From NCBI GenBank assembly GCA_029961685.1, contig JARWKL010000010.1, positions 15,831,931 through 15,895,930 on the forward strand: DNA of 64,000 nucleotides, given 5' to 3'. Below the pieces are notes generated by a model. That model did not search any database. It was not told the origin of the DNA and saw nothing but the letters and a program-made list of their open reading frames with translations. Each line of letters starts with the position of its first letter. Position 1 is the stretch's first letter. The stretch is from Aristolochia californica (Eukaryota > Streptophyta > Magnoliopsida > Piperales > Aristolochiaceae). The position numbers were made by a program, and so were the translations under genes. This document shows, piece by piece, positions 27,774 to 42,147 of the stretch.

Positions 27774-30700
27774 GTTTGGGAAATTCCGCTAGTTCAACCC
27801 AAATAGCTTGGAATTTTACAAGAAAGAGATTTCTTCTACACATGTTTTAAAAATTGGTATGCACACTTGAAACATGTTAAAGATGCAAATGACCAATGGA
27901 TCCAAAGCTTTTCAAGGGAATAAAAAAAACTCATTAAATTCTCAAGTGAAAGTGCGATGGGATATTTACCCCGAGTCAAACAAGCCATTATTTTGCCCAT
28001 TTGCTAAAAGCTGACCGAATAATCATAGATGATTGTAAAGTGATTTATCATGCTTAACGGCTATATTTTAGTAAGAAATGACTTAAGGATTGGGAGTCAG
28101 CACTCAGATAAAAATCCCCCGGCTCCCTCTTTTTTTGACGATCGTGAGATATAAAAACTAAAAAGAGCTTAATCTCCCAAAAAATTACAGACACTTTTTG
28201 GAATTATCTCTCTCTACATTTGTGCATTGTGCAATTCCATTTTAGATGTATACTTTTTTCATAAATCAAAACTTGAGTTTTCACTTTCCCTTTGTCTCGT
28301 TAACTAAAAAACAGATAAAAGGCGAAAATAGATCACAACAAAATGAAAATTTTAGAGTTTAGTATGGAAAGAATTAAAAGAAATAACAAATACAAGTAAA
28401 GAAAATGTATTCTCACATCACAAATGAAAACAAAAGTTTGTTATCCAAGTTTGGGAAATTCTACTAGTTCAACCCTAATTGCTTGGAATTTTAAAAGAAA
28501 GTGATATTACTACACATGTTTTAAAAAATTGATATGCACGCTTGAGCTTTGTTAAAGATTCAAATGAAGTATGAATCCAAAATTTTTAACGAGGATAACA
28601 TTAAATTCTCAAGTGAATGTGCGGTGGGATATTTCCCCGAGTTAAACAAGCCATTATTTTGCTCATTTACAAAAAGCTGACCTAATGATCACAGATGATT
28701 GTAAAGTGATTTATCAAGCGTAACAGGCTATATTTTTGTAAGGAATGACTAATGGATTGGGAGTCAAAACTCAGTTAAAAATTCCCTACCTCCTACTTTT
28801 CCTGACGATTGCAAAACCTGATATATAAAAACTAAGAAGAGTTTAAAATTTCCTAAAAATTACAGACACTTTATGGAATTATCTCTCTCTAAATTTGTGC
28901 ATTGTGAATATCTATTTTAGATGTATACTTTTTTCTTAAAACAAAACTTGAGTTTTCATTTTCTCTGCATCTCGTAAACAAAAAAAAAGATAAGAGGCAA
29001 AGAGATCACAACAAAATGAAAATTTTAGAGTTTATTTATGGAAAAAATTTAAAGCAAAAAGAAATGCAAGTAAAGAAATTTTATTCACACACCACAAATG
29101 AACAAAAAAGTTTTCTAATCCAAGTTTGGGAAATTCCACTTGTTCAACCCTAATAGCTTGGAATTTTATAACAAAGAGATTTTTCTACACATGTTTTAAA
29201 AAATCGATATGCATGCTTGAAACATATTAAAGATGCAAATGACCTCTCGATCCAAACCTTTTATTGAGAATAACATTATATTCTCAAGTGAACGCGCGGA
29301 GGGATATTTACCCGAGTCAAACAAGCCATTATTTTGCCCATTTACAAAAAGCTTACCTAACGATAACAGATGATTGTAAAGTGATTTATCATGCGTGACG
29401 GGCTATATTTTTTTAAGGAATGACTTATGGATTGGGAGTCAACACTCCGTTAAAAATCCCAGGCCTCCCCCTTTTCCCGACTATGCAAAACCTGATATAT
29501 AAAAACTAAAAAGATTTTACAATCCCTAAAAATTACAGACACTTTTTGGAATTCTTTCTCTCTACATTTGTGCATTGTGCTTTTCATACTTTTTTGTTAA
29601 ATCAAAACTTGATCTTTCACTTTGCCTTCATCTCGTAAACATAAAAAAGAGATAAAATGAAAAAATAGATGCCAAAAAAATGAAAATTTTAGAGATTATG
29701 TATGGAAAGAATTTAAAGCAAGAACAAATTGAAGTGAAGAAAATTTATTAACACACCACAAATGAACACAAAAGTTTTGTTATCCAAGATTGGGAAATTC
29801 GACTAGTTCAACCCTAATTGCTTGGAATTTTAAAAGAATGAGATTTTTCTACACATGTTTTAAAAAATAGATATGCATGCTTGAAACATGTTAAAGACGC
29901 AAATGACCTATGGATCCAAACCTTTTAAAGAGAATAATACTAAATTCACAAGTGAACGTGAACAAGCCATTATTTTGCCCGTTTACAAAAAGCGGACCTA
30001 ACGATCATAGATGACTGTAGAGTTATTTATCATGTGTAGCAGGCTATATTTTTGTAAGCAATGACTTATGGACTGGGAGTCAACAGTCAGTTAAAAATCC
30101 CCTGCCTCCCCCTTTTCCTGACTATTACAAAACCTGATACATAAAAACTAAAAAGAGTTTACAATCCCTAAAAGTTACAGACACTTTTTGGAATTATCTC
30201 TCTCTACATTTTTTCATTGTGCATTTCCTTTTTAGTCGTATACTTTTATCTTGAAACAAAACTTGAGTTTTCACTTTCCCTTCATCTCGTAAACAAAATA
30301 AGAGATAAAATGCAAAAATAGATCACAACAAAATGAAAATTTTAGAGTTTATGTATGGAAATAATTAAAAGCAATAACAAATACAAGTAAAGAAAATTTA
30401 TTCACACACCACAAAATGAGCACAAAAGTTTTGTTATCTGAGTTTGGGAAATTCCACTAGTTCAACCCTAATAGCTTGGAATTTTGTAAGATAGAAATTT
30501 TTCTACACATGTTTTAAAAAATGGATATGCATGATTGAAACATGTTAAAGATGCAAATGACCTATGTATCCAAACCTTTTAAGGAGAATGACTTTAAATT
30601 CTCAAGTGAACGTGCGGTGGAAAATTTACTCGAGTAAAACAAGCCATTATTTTGCCCATTTACAAAAAGCTGACCATACAATCATAGATGATTATAACGT

Positions 30701-33700
30701 GATTTAACATGTGTAATGGGCTATATTTTTTTAAGGAATGTCTTATGTATTGGGAGTCAACACTCAGTTAAAAATCCCCGGCCTCCCCTTTTTCCCGACA
30801 ATTGCAAAACATGATATATAAAAACAAAAAAGATTTTGCAATCCCTAAAAATTACAAACACTTTTTGGAATTATCTCTCTCTACATTTGTGAGTTGTGCT
30901 TTTCAATTTTAGTTTTGTACTTTTTTCTAAAATTAATACTTGAGTTTTCACTTTCCCTTCATCGCGTAAACAAAAAAAGAGGTAAAAGGAAAAAATAGAT
31001 CACAATAAAATGAAAATTTTAGGGTTTATGTATGGAAATATTTTAAAGCAAAAAGAAAATAAAGTAAACAAAATTTATTCACGCACCACAAATGAACACA
31101 AAAGTTTTGTTATCCAAGTGGGGGAAATTCCACTAGTTCAACCCAAATAGCTTAAAATTTTATAAGGAAGAGATTTTTCAACACATGTTTTAAAAAATAA
31201 ATATGCAGGCTTGAAACATGCTAAAGATGCAAATGACCTATGGATCCAAACCTTTCAAGGAGAATAACATTATCTTCTCAAGTGAACCTACTGGGGGATA
31301 TTTACCCGAGTCAAACTAGCCATTATTTTGCCCATTTACAAAAAGTTGGCCTAACGATAATAGATGATTTTAAAGTGATTTATCATGTGCAACGGGCTAT
31401 ATTTTGTAAGGAATGACTTATGGATTGTGAGTCAACACTCAGTTAAAAATCGCCCGCCTCCCCCTTTTCCCGACGATTTCAAAACCAGATATATAAAAAC
31501 TAAAAAGAGTTTACAATCCCTAAAAATTACACACAGTTTTTGGAATTATCTCTCAAATACATTTTTGCATTGTGCATTTTCATTTTAGATCTATAATATT
31601 TTCTTAAATCAAAACTTGAGTTTTCACTTTCCCATCATCTCGTAACCAAAAAAAGAGCTAAAAGGAAAATAGATCACAAAAAACTTAAAATTTTAGAGTT
31701 TATGTATGTAAGGAATATAAAGCAATAAAAAATGTGAGTAAAGAAAATTTATTCACACACCACAAATGAACACAAAAGTATTGTTACCCAAGTTTTGGAA
31801 ATTCCACTAGTTCAACCCTAATAGCTTGGAATTTTATATGAAAGAGACTACACATGTTTTAAAAAATGGATATGCATGCTTGAAACATGTTAGAGAGGAA
31901 AATCACCTATGGATTCAAACCTTTTAAAGAGAATAACATTAAATTCTCAAGTGAACGTGCGGTGGGATATTTACCTGAGTCAAAATAGCTATTATTTTGC
32001 CCATTTACATAAAGCTGACCTAACGATCATAGATGATTGTAAAGAGATTTATCATGTGCAACGGGCTATATTTTTGTAAGGAATGACTAATGGATTGGGA
32101 GTCAGCACTCAGTTAAAAATCCCCCGCCTCCCCCTTTTCCCGACAATTGCAAAACGTGATATATAAAAACTAAAAAGAGTTGACAATCCCTAAAAACTAT
32201 AGACACTTTTTGGAATTGTCTCTCTCTACATTTTTGCATTGAGCATTTCTATTTTAGATGTATTCTTTTTTCTTAAATCAATACTTTAGTTTTCACTTTC
32301 CCTTCATCTCGTAAACAAAAAAAAGAGATAAAAAGCAAAAATAGATCCCAACATAATGAAAAATTTAGAGTTTATGAATGGAAAGAATTTAAAGCAATAA
32401 CAAATTGAAGTAAAGAAAATTTATTCACACACCACAAATGAACACAAAAGTTTTGTTCTCCATTTTTGGGAAATTCCACTAGATCAACCCTAATTGCTTG
32501 GAATTTTCTGAGAAAGAGATTTTTCTACACATGTTTTAAAAAAAGGATATGCAATGTTGAAACATGTTCAAGATGCAAATGACCTATGGATCCAAACCTT
32601 TTAAAGAGAATAAAATAAAATTCTCAAGTGAACGTGTGCTGGGATATTTACCCGAGTCAAACAAGCCATTATTTTTTCCATTTACAAAAAGAAGACCTAA
32701 TGATCATATATGGTTGTAAAATGATTTATCATGCATAACGGGCTATATTTTCGTAAGGAATGACTTATGGATTGGGAGTCAACACTCAGTTAAAAATCCC
32801 TTGCCTCTCCCTTTTCCCGACGATTGCAAAACCCAATCTATAAAAACTAAAAAGAGTTTACAATCCCTAAAAATTAGAGACACTTTTTGGAATTATCTCT
32901 CTCTACATTTGTGCATTGTGCATTTCCTTTTTAGATGTATACTTTTTCTTAAATATAAACTTGAGTTTTCATTTTCCCTTCATCTCGAAAACAAAAAAAG
33001 AGATAAAAGGTAAAAATAGATAACAACAAAATGAAAATTTTAGACTTTAAGTATGGAAAGAATTTAAAGAAAAAAATTCAAGAAAAGAATATTTATTCAC
33101 ACAACACAAATGAATACAAAAGTTTTGTAATCCAAGTTTGGGAAATTCCACTTGTTCAACCCTAATAGCTTGGAATTTTAAGAAAGAGATTTTTCTACAC
33201 ATGTTTTAAAAAATGGATATACATGCTTGAAACATGTTAAAGATGCAAATGACCAATGGATCCAAACCTTTTAATGAGAAAAACATTATATTCTCAATTG
33301 AACATGCGGTGGGATATTTACTTGAGTCTGACAAGCCATTTTTTTGCCCATTTGAAAAAAAATCTGACCTAACGATCATAGATGATAGTAAAGTGATTTA
33401 TCATGCCTAACGGGCTATATTTTTTTTAAGGAATGACTTATGGATTGGGAGTTAACACTTAGTTAAAAATCCCCCACCTCCCCCTTTTCCAGACGATTGC
33501 AAAACCTGATATATAAAAACTAAAAAGAATTTACAATCCCTAAAAATTATAGAAACTTTTTGGAAATATCTCTTTCTATATTTTTGTATTATACATTTCC
33601 ATTTTAGATGTATACTTTTTTCTTAAATCAAAAATTTAGTTTTCACTTTCCCTTCATCTCATAAATAAAAAAAGAGATAAAAGGCAAAATTAGATCACAA

Positions 33701-36700
33701 CAAAATGAAAATTTTAGAGTTTATGCATGGAAAGAATTTAAAGCAATATTAAATTGAAGAAAAGAAAATTTATTCACACATAAAAAATGAATACAAAAGT
33801 TTTGTTATCCATGATTAGGAAATTCCACTAGTTCAACCATAATAGCTTGGAATTTCATAAGAGAGATTTTTCTACACATATTTTAAAAAATAGATTTGAA
33901 TGCTTGAAACATGTTAAAGATGCAAATGACCTATGGATCGAAACCTTTGAAAAAGAATAATATTAAATTCTCAAGTGAACGTGTGGTGAGATATTTACAC
34001 GAGTCAAACAACTATTATTTTGCCCATTTACAAAAAGCTAACCGAACGATTATACATGATTGTAAAGTGATTTATCATGCGTAACTGGCTATATTTTTGT
34101 AAGGAATGAGTTATGTATTGGGTGTGAACACTCAGTTAAAAATTACCCGCCTCCCCCTTTTCCAGACGATTGCAAAACCTGATATATAAAAACTAAAAAG
34201 CGTTTAAAATCCCTAAAAATTACAGACACTTTTTGGAATTATCTCTCTCTAAATTTGTGCATTGAGCATTTCATTTTTAGATGGATACTTTTTTCCTAAA
34301 TCAAAACTTGAGTTTTCACTTTCCCTTCATCTCATAAACAAAAAAAAAAAGATAAAAGGTAAAAATAGATCACAACAAGAGGTAAATTTTAGAGTTTAAG
34401 TATGGAAAGAATTTAAAGCAACAAAAAATGGAAGAAATTTTTTTTTTCACACACCACATATTACACAAAATTTTTGTGATCCAAGTTTGGGAAATTCCAC
34501 TAGTTGAACCCTAATAGCGTGGAATTATATAAGAAAGAGATTTTTCTACACATGTTTAAAAAATGAATATGCATGCTCGAAACATGTTAAAGATGGAAAT
34601 GACCTATGGATCCAAACCTTTTAAAGAGAATAACATTAAATTCTCAAGTAAACGAGCGGTGGGATATTTACCTGAGTCAAACAAGCCATTATTTTGCCCA
34701 TTTACAAAAAGCAGACCCAACGATCATAGATGATTGTAAAGAGATTTATCATGCGTATTGGGTATATATTTTTAAGGAATGACTTATGGATTGGGAGTCA
34801 AGACACAGTTAAAAATCCTCCGCCTCCCCCTTTTCCGACGATTGCAAAACCTGATATATAAAAACTAAAAAGAGTTTACAATCCCTAAAAATTACAGACA
34901 CTTTTTAGAATTATCTCTCTCTAAATATTTGCATTGTGCATTTCCATTTTAGATGTATACTTTTTCCTAAAATCAAAACTTGAGTATTCACTTTCCCTTC
35001 ATCTCGTAAACAAGAAAAGAGATAAAAGGCAAAAAAAGATCACAACAAAATAAAAATTTTAGAGTTTATGTATTGAAAGAAGTTAAAGTAATAACAAATG
35101 CAAGTAAAGAAAATTTATTCACACACCACAAATGAACACAAACGTTTTGTTATCCAAGTTTGGGAAATTCCACTAGTTCAACCCTAATAGCTTGTAATAT
35201 TATAAGAAAGACATTTTTCTACACATGTTTAAGAAAATGGTTATGCATTCCTGAAACATGTTAAAGTTGCAAATGACCAGTGGATCCAAACCTTTTAAAG
35301 AGAATAAAATTAAATTTTCAAGTGAATGTGCGGTGAGATATTTACCCGAGTCAAACGAGCCATTATTTTGCCAATTTACAAAAAGCATATGTAACGATCG
35401 CAGATGATTGTAACATGATTTATCATGCGTAATGGGCTATATTTTTGTAAGGAATGACTTATGGATCGGGATTCAACACTCAGTTAAAAATATCCACACC
35501 TCCCCCTTTTTTTCTGATTTATAAAATCTAAAAAGAGTTTACAATCCCTAAAACTTATAGACACTTTTTGGAATTATCTCTCTCTACATTTGTGCATTGT
35601 GAATTTCGATTTTAGAAGTATACTTTTTTCATAAATCAAAATTTGAGTTTTCACTTTCTCTTCATCTCGTAAACAAAAAAAGAGATAAAAGGAAAAAATA
35701 GATCACAACAAAATAAAATTTTTAGAGTTTAGGTATGGAAAGAATTTAAAGCAATAACAAATGTAAGTAAAGAAAATTTATTCACACACCACAAATGACA
35801 CAAAAGTTTTGTTATCAGAGTTTGGGAAATTCCACTAGTTAAACCCTAATCTCATGGAATTTTTTAACAAAGAGATTTTTCTACACATGTTTTAAAAAAT
35901 TGATATGCATGCTTGAAACATGTTAAAGATGCAAAAGACCTATGGATCATAACGTTTAAAGAGAATAACATTAAATTCCCAAGTGAACGTGCGATGGGAT
36001 ATTTACCCGAGTCAAACATGCCTTTAGTTTGCCCATTTACAAAAGGTTGACCTAACTATCATAGATGATTGTAAAGTGGTTTATCATGCGTAACGAGCTA
36101 TATTTTTATAGATTGGGAGTCAACACACAGTTAAAAATCCCTCGCCTCACCCTTTTCCCGACGATTGCAAAATTTATTATATAAAAACTGAAAAGATTTT
36201 ACAATCCCTAAAAATTATAGACACTTTTTGGAATTATCTCTCTCTACATTTGTGCATTGTGCTTTTCAATTTTAGTTGTATACTTTATTCCTAAAACAAA
36301 ACTTGAGTTTTCACTTTCCTTTCATCTCTTAAACAAAAAAAGAGATAAAAGGAAAAAATAGATCACAACAAAATCAAAATTTAAGAGTTTATGTATGGAA
36401 AGAATTTAAAGTAATAATAAGTGCAAGTCAAGAAAATTTATTCACACACCACAAATGAACACAAAAGTTTTGTTATCCAAGTTTTGGAAATTCCACTAGT
36501 TCTACCCTAATAGCTTGGAATATTGTAAGAAATAGATTTTTCTACACATGTTTTAGAAAATGGATATGCATGCTTGAAACATGTAAAAGACACAAATGAC
36601 ATATGGATCCAAACCTTTTAAAAAGAATAACATTATATTCTCAAGTGAATGTGCGAGGGATATTTTCCCGAGTCAAGCAAGCCATTATTTTGCCCGTTTA

Positions 36701-38167
36701 AAAAAAGCTAACCTAACGGTAATAGATGATTATAAAGTGATTCATCATGCGTGATAGGCTATATTTTTGTAAGGAATGACTTTTGGATTTGGAGTCAACA
36801 CTCAGTTAAAAATCCTCCGCCTCCCCTTTTTCCCGATCATTGCAAAACCTGATATATAAAAAGTAAAAAAATTTTAAAATTCGTAAAAGTTACAGACACT
36901 TTTTGGAATTATATCTCTCTACATTTGTACATTGTGCATTTCCATTTTAGAAGTATACTTTTTTCATAAATCAAAACTTGAGTTTTCACTTTCCCTTCAT
37001 CTCGTAAACAAAAAAAGAGTTAAAGGCAAAAATCGGTCACAACAAAATAAAAATTTTAGAGTTTATGTATGGTAAGAATTAAAAGCATTAACAAATAAAA
37101 GTAAAGAAAATTTATTCTCACACCACAAATGAACATAAAATTTTTGTTATCCAAGTTTGGGAAATTCCACTGGTTCAACCCTAATAGCTTGGAATTTTAT
37201 AAGAAAGAGATATTTCTACACATTTTTTTAAAAATGCATGTGCATGCTTGAACCTTGTTAAAGATGCAAATGAAGTATGGATCCAAACATTTTAAAGAGA
37301 ATAACATTAAATTTTCAAGTGAACGTGCGGTGGGATATTTTGCCGAGTCAAACAAGCCTTCATTTTGCCCATTTACAAAAAGCTGATCTAACGATCATAG
37401 ATGATTGTGATGTGATTTATCATGCGTAACGGGCTATATATTTTCATAAGGAGTGACTTATGGATTGGGAGTCAACACTCAGTTAAAAATCTCTCGCCTC
37501 CCCCTTTTCTCGACGATTGCAAAACCCGATATATAAAAAATAAAAAGAGTTTACAATCCCTAAAAATTACAGACACTTTTTGGAATTATCTCTCTCAACA
37601 ATTTTGCTTTGTGCATTTCCATTTTAGATGTATACTTTTTTCTAAAATATAAACTTGAGTGTTCACTTTCCCTTCATCATGTAAACAAAAAACGAGATAA
37701 AAGGCAAAAAAAGATCACAACAAATTGAAAATTTTAGAGTTTTTGTAGGGAAAGAATTTAAAATAATAAAAAATTGAAGTAAGGAAAATTTATTCACACA
37801 CCACAAATGAACACAAAAGTTTTGTTATACAAGTTTGGGAAATTCACTAGTTCAACCCTAATAGCTTGGAATTTTCTAAGAAAGAGATTTTTCTACGCAT
37901 GTTTTAAAAAATGGAAATGCAATGTTGAAACAAGTTCAAAAGGCAAATGACCTATGGACCCAAACCTTTTGAAGCGAATAACATTAAATTCTCAAGTGAA
38001 CGTGTGGTAGGATATTTACTCGAGTCAAACAAGCCATTATTTTGCCCATTTACAAAAAACTGACCTAACGATCATAGATGATTGTAAAGTGACTTACTTG
38101 CGTAACGGGCTATATTTATGTAAGGAATGACTTATGAATTGGGAGTCAACACTCAGTTAAAAATCCT

Positions 38168-38180
38168 CCCCCCCCCCCCC
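38168..38180 (+). repeat. Poly-C run (13) in satellite C-rich tract
   Basis: The normal C-rich tract of the monomer is replaced by 13 consecutive C. It occurs at the same monomer position as the 39-C run at 63354. Confidence 0.9.
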
Positions 38181-40070
38181 TTTTCCCGATGATTGCAAAA
38201 CCTAATATATAAAAACAAAAAAAAGTTTACAATCCCTAAAAATTATAGATACTTTTTTGAATTATCTCTCTCTACATTTGTGCATTGTGCATTTCCATTT
38301 TAGATGTATACTTTTTTCTTAAATCCAAACCTGAGTTTTCACTTTCCCTTCATCTCGTAAAAAAAAAAAGAGAGAAAAGGAAAAAAAAAAAGAACACAAA
38401 AAAATGAAAATTTTAGAGTTTAAGAATGGAAATAATTTAAAGGAAAAAAAAAGCAAGAAAAGAAAATTTATTCACACACCAGAAATGAACACAAAAGTTT
38501 TGTTATCCAAGTTTGGGAAATTTCACTAGTTAAACCCTAATAGCTTGGAATTTTAAAAGAAAGAGATTTTTGTACACATGTTTTAAAAAATGGATATGCA
38601 TGCTTGAAACTTGTTAAAGATGCAAATGACCTATCGATCCAAACCTTTTAAAGAGAATAACATTAAATTCTCAAGTGAACATGTGGTGGGATATTTACCC
38701 GAGTCAAAGAAGCCATTATTTTGCCCATTTACAAAAAGTTGGACTAATAATCATAAATGATTGTAAAGAGATTTATCATGTGTAACGGGAATATTTTTGT
38801 AAGGAATGACTTACGAATTGGGTGTCAACACTCAGTTAAAAATCCCCCGCTTCCCCCTTTTCCTGACGATTGCAAAACCTGATATATAAAAACTAAAAAG
38901 AGTTTACAGTCCCTAAAAATTACAAAAAAATTTTGGAATTACCTCTCAATACATTTTTTCATTGTGCAATTCAATTTTAGTTGTATACTTTATTCCTAAA
39001 TCAAAACTTGAGTTTTCACTTTCCTATTACTCGTAAACAAAAAAAGATATAAAATAGAAAATAGATCACAAAAAAAAAAATTAGAGAGTATGTATGGAAA
39101 GAATATAAAGCTATAAAAATGTAAGTGAAGAAAATTTATTGACACACCACCAATGAACACAAAAGTTTTGTTACCCAAGTTTGGGAAATTTCACTTGTTC
39201 AACCTTAAGAGATTGGAAGTGGATAAGAAAGATTTTTCTACACATGTTTTAAAAAATCCATATGCATGCTTGAAACATGTTAAAGAGGAAAATGACCTAT
39301 GGATCCAAACCTTTTAAAGAGAATAACATTAAACACTCAAGTGAACGTGCGGTGGGATATTTACCCGAGTCAACCAAGCCATTATTTTGCCCATTTACAT
39401 AAAGTTGACCTAACGATCATAGATGATAGTAAAGTGATTTATCATGCCTAATGGGCCATATTTTTTTAAAGAATGACTTATGGATTGGGTGTCAACAATA
39501 AGTTAAAAATCCCCCACCTCCTCCTTTTCCTGACGATTCAAAAACCTACTAAAAAGAGTTTACAATCCCTAAAAATTACAGACACTTTTTGGAATTATCT
39601 CTCTCTACATTTGTGCATTGTGAATTTCCATTTTAGATTTATACTTTTTTCTTAATTCAAAACTTGAGTTTTCAATTTCCTTTCATCTCCTAAACAAAAA
39701 AAAGAGATAAATAGCAAATAGCTAAAAAAAAAATGAAAAATTTAGGATTTATTTATGGAAAGAATTTTGAAGCAATAACAAATGCAAGTAAAGAAAATTT
39801 ATTCACACACCACAGATGAACACAAAAGTTTTGTTATCAGAGTTTGGGAAATTCCACTAGTTCAACCCTAATAGATTAGAATTTTATATGAAAGAGATTT
39901 TTCTACACATGTTTTAAAAAATGGATATGTATTCTTGAACCACGTTAAAGATGCTAATGACCTATGGATCCAAACCTTTTTCAAGAGACTGACATTAAAT
40001 TCTCAAATGAACGTGCGGTGGGATATTTATCCGAGTCAAACAAGCCATTATTTTGCCCATTTAAAAAAAG

Positions 40071-40075
40071 CTGAC
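40071..40075. repeat. Target-site duplication, left (CTGAC)
   Basis: CTGAC is the normal satellite sequence at this monomer position and abuts the element, with three extra bases (GGA, 40076-40078) before the LTR TG. It pairs with CCGAC at 50812-50816. A 5-bp duplication is what Ty3/gypsy integrases make. One mismatch is consistent with age. Confidence 0.75.
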
Positions 40076-40078
40076 GGA

Positions 40079-41464
40079 TGTAAAATTTAGTTACATCGGC
40101 TTTTATACCTCGCAAGCGTACGAATCGTTCATGTAATTTAGTGGGAAGCGAGGGTCATATCCACAGGGAGGACTGAATTTTGTGTATTCTTCAATCAAAT
40201 AGTCTAACCAAATATGATGAATTAATCTGAACTAAACACTAATTATATCCGAAATTATCAAGCAATTATCTAGTTAACTACTTGCACAACAGGAAACGTC
40301 AACTCTGGATTTTACGGTGATTCGTGCCTCTCTCGAGCGCCACGTAACCACAGATCTGATTTCTCAATCCTTGTGTCTAGACCCTCGGGCGCATAGAGTG
40401 AAAGACAGAAATTGGATTAAAATACCAAAATCCAACCTAAATTATAATCCTACCCTAACTAGTTAATTTAATCAAATATCCAGAAAACAAACATTCAATA
40501 AACATTAATTATCAAATCACATTTAATAAACATTCAAGACCTAAGTTCAAACTATAGAAAAATTAAATTTCAAAATGACGAATTACTCCCCTTCTCCTTC
40601 CTCTCGCTCGGGTAGCAACTCGTTCTCACGGGTGCTGCAATTTCCCGAAATTGATGGCTTCGGGTAGCAAGAGTGAGTGGCCGGAGGTAGAGACGACGAT
40701 GGCGATGAAGGATAGAAGCCGACGGACGGAGGTGACATCCGGTGAAGAACGAAACAGAGCTGAAGTTCTCTAACCGGCTCTCTCGAGTCTTGGTCGGAGT
40801 CGGAATAGTTCCGGGAACGGTCGGAAATAAGTAATCGACGCCGGAGGATGGTCGGAATACGGAATTGGCACCAGAGAAACCCTCTCGGATCACCTCTCGG
40901 CCTGGCGAGCAGAAACTAGCACTGTCGAACTCACAGCAACGGAGACTCTCTCGAGCTCTCCATGGGTCTGTTCTCGGTTGCCGGACTGCGGTGGACGGCG
41001 GTGGACGACGGTGGCGCGAGAAAGACAGTGGCATGGCGAATGAAGGTGGGAAACTCCTCTCGAGTCCTCCCCTGTTTCCGGTGCTATGTTTTGGTCGACG
41101 CCCCTTCCCCTCATCGACGCTCCCCCTTTTCCTTTTAATACGATTTTCTTTGTTTTAAAACGATTTGCCCTAAAAATTGCCTCCATTTCACTAAGGGCAT
41201 TTTGGTAAATATCTCCTTCTCCACCAAAATTCTCCTGAAATTCCATAATTGAATCCATAAAAAGTATTTCAGGAATAAATAAACCCTAAAAACAATGAAA
41301 TATAATTCAGGACAGAAAAATATGCAATATAGACAGTGATTAATGCCAAATTCAATAAATGCACGTTTCATTTGAAAATTGATAAATAACCACCTATAAC
41401 ACAATTATAAAGGTTATTCTATTATAATTAACCTAGTTCTCATGTCAAAATATGGCATCTATCA
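40079..41464 (-). repeat. 3' LTR of the Athila-type element
   Basis: 1,386 bp, beginning TGTAAAATTTAG and ending CATCTATCA on the plus strand. It aligns along its whole length with 49430-50811. The two differ by about 15 substitutions and 2 small indels in the first ~390 bp and rather more in the GC-rich middle, mostly transitions. In element sense this is the downstream LTR, supplying polyadenylation. Open frames inside it (for example 40570-41034 on minus) differ between the two LTRs and look accidental. Confidence 0.95.
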
Positions 41465-41476
41465 CACCCCCAAACC
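41465..41476 (-). other. Polypurine tract (plus-strand priming site)
   Basis: In element sense the bases before the 3' LTR read GGTTTGGGGGTG, a purine-rich stretch directly abutting the TGATAG start of the LTR. This is where plus-strand DNA synthesis is normally primed. It is interrupted by three T, so the core is probably the five G at 41467-41471. Confidence 0.75.
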
Positions 41477-41482
41477 TAAATC

Positions 41483-41501
41483 TTTGCTAGTCCCTAGCAA
41501 A
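41483..41501 (-). other. Perfect hairpin next to the polypurine tract
   Basis: TTTGCTAG and CTAGCAAA form a perfect 8-bp inverted repeat around a 3-base loop (TCC). It sits immediately upstream, in element sense, of the polypurine tract. Its survival in an otherwise decayed element and its position suggest a role in the RNA, but none is demonstrated here. Confidence 0.6.
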
Positions 41502-42147
41502 ACAACAATCAGACCAAAATTAAGTCTAGGAAAACAAAATGCCACTTTCGTAGGGAGCACGATTGCATTTAGCGAATGCAACAAGCCGTTAAACCCCTAC
41601 TTTGCAGTAGTGGACAAGTTATGTCCCATGAGGGTTTGCATGGAATTTACCCACAAAATTCATCTAAATCAATAATATAAAAAGAAAACTGAAGAAAATT
41701 TACTCCTCATTAGCATATGACTAACACTTAGTATCATAAAATATCTGAAAATCATATGAGATCCTGTGCAATTTGAAAACCTGTATAAAATATAGCATTT
41801 TATCAATCCAAATACACTCATTGTTACTCCATCTGAACCAATGTAACCCATAAGCAATTACTTCAATAGAACAAAGAGGCAACAAATAACAATAAAATCC
41901 TGGTCATATCACAATTAAGAGAAAATAGTAGAGTAAGCCTGTTGTTTGACAATCTCACAAAAGAAATATACCAATTTCAATCTTGACCTGCAACTTCTTT
42001 CAAATTACAATTCATCATCAAAGTTCAAGAAACTCATTGCTTCCAGATTTAAAACCATTTTACGCTATTACCATCGCACTTTTGCTATTACCAGCGTAAT
42101 TTTTTTTTCACTGAATACTTTTGGTATTACCACCATGTTGTATTCGT

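Larger units (their letters stand above)
1..40075 (+). repeat. Left satellite array, ~674 bp monomer, ~60 copies
   Basis: Head-to-tail tandem array in one orientation. I used the motif TTTGGGAAATTCCACTAGTT (or its variant) as a phase marker. It starts near 467, 1140, 1815, 2490, 3164, 3838, 4510, 5184, 5858, 6531, 7206, 7881, 8556, 9230, 9898, 10573, 11245, 11918, 12592, 12835, 13509, 14153, 14826, 15501, 16171, 16762, 17435, 18111, 19212, 19759, 20428, 21105, 21780, 22455, 23129, 23987, 24660, 25333, 26008, 26684, 27342, 27774, 28450, 29125, 29789, 30442, 31119, 31792, 32464, 33137, 33814, 34486, 35159, 35821, 36482, 37156, 37834, 38512, 39180 and 39843. Most steps are 672-677 bp. Copies differ from one another by many scattered substitutions and small indels, so this is an old, incompletely homogenised array. 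No internal subrepeat of the monomer is evident. A centromeric or pericentromeric location is plausible from the array length and the Athila insertion, but is not shown by the sequence. Confidence 0.96.

Noticed and set aside
1..40075. CRISPR-like or prokaryotic repeat array
   Set aside because: The repeats are ~674 bp and contiguous with no spacers. The inserted element is a plant-type LTR retrotransposon.
40570..41034. 154-codon minus-strand frame and overlapping frames in the LTR (also 40865-41158 and 49922-50245)
   Set aside because: They lie in the GC-rich middle of the LTR. The paired LTR does not preserve the same length of frame, and overlapping frames exist on both strands. These are chance frames in GC-rich DNA.
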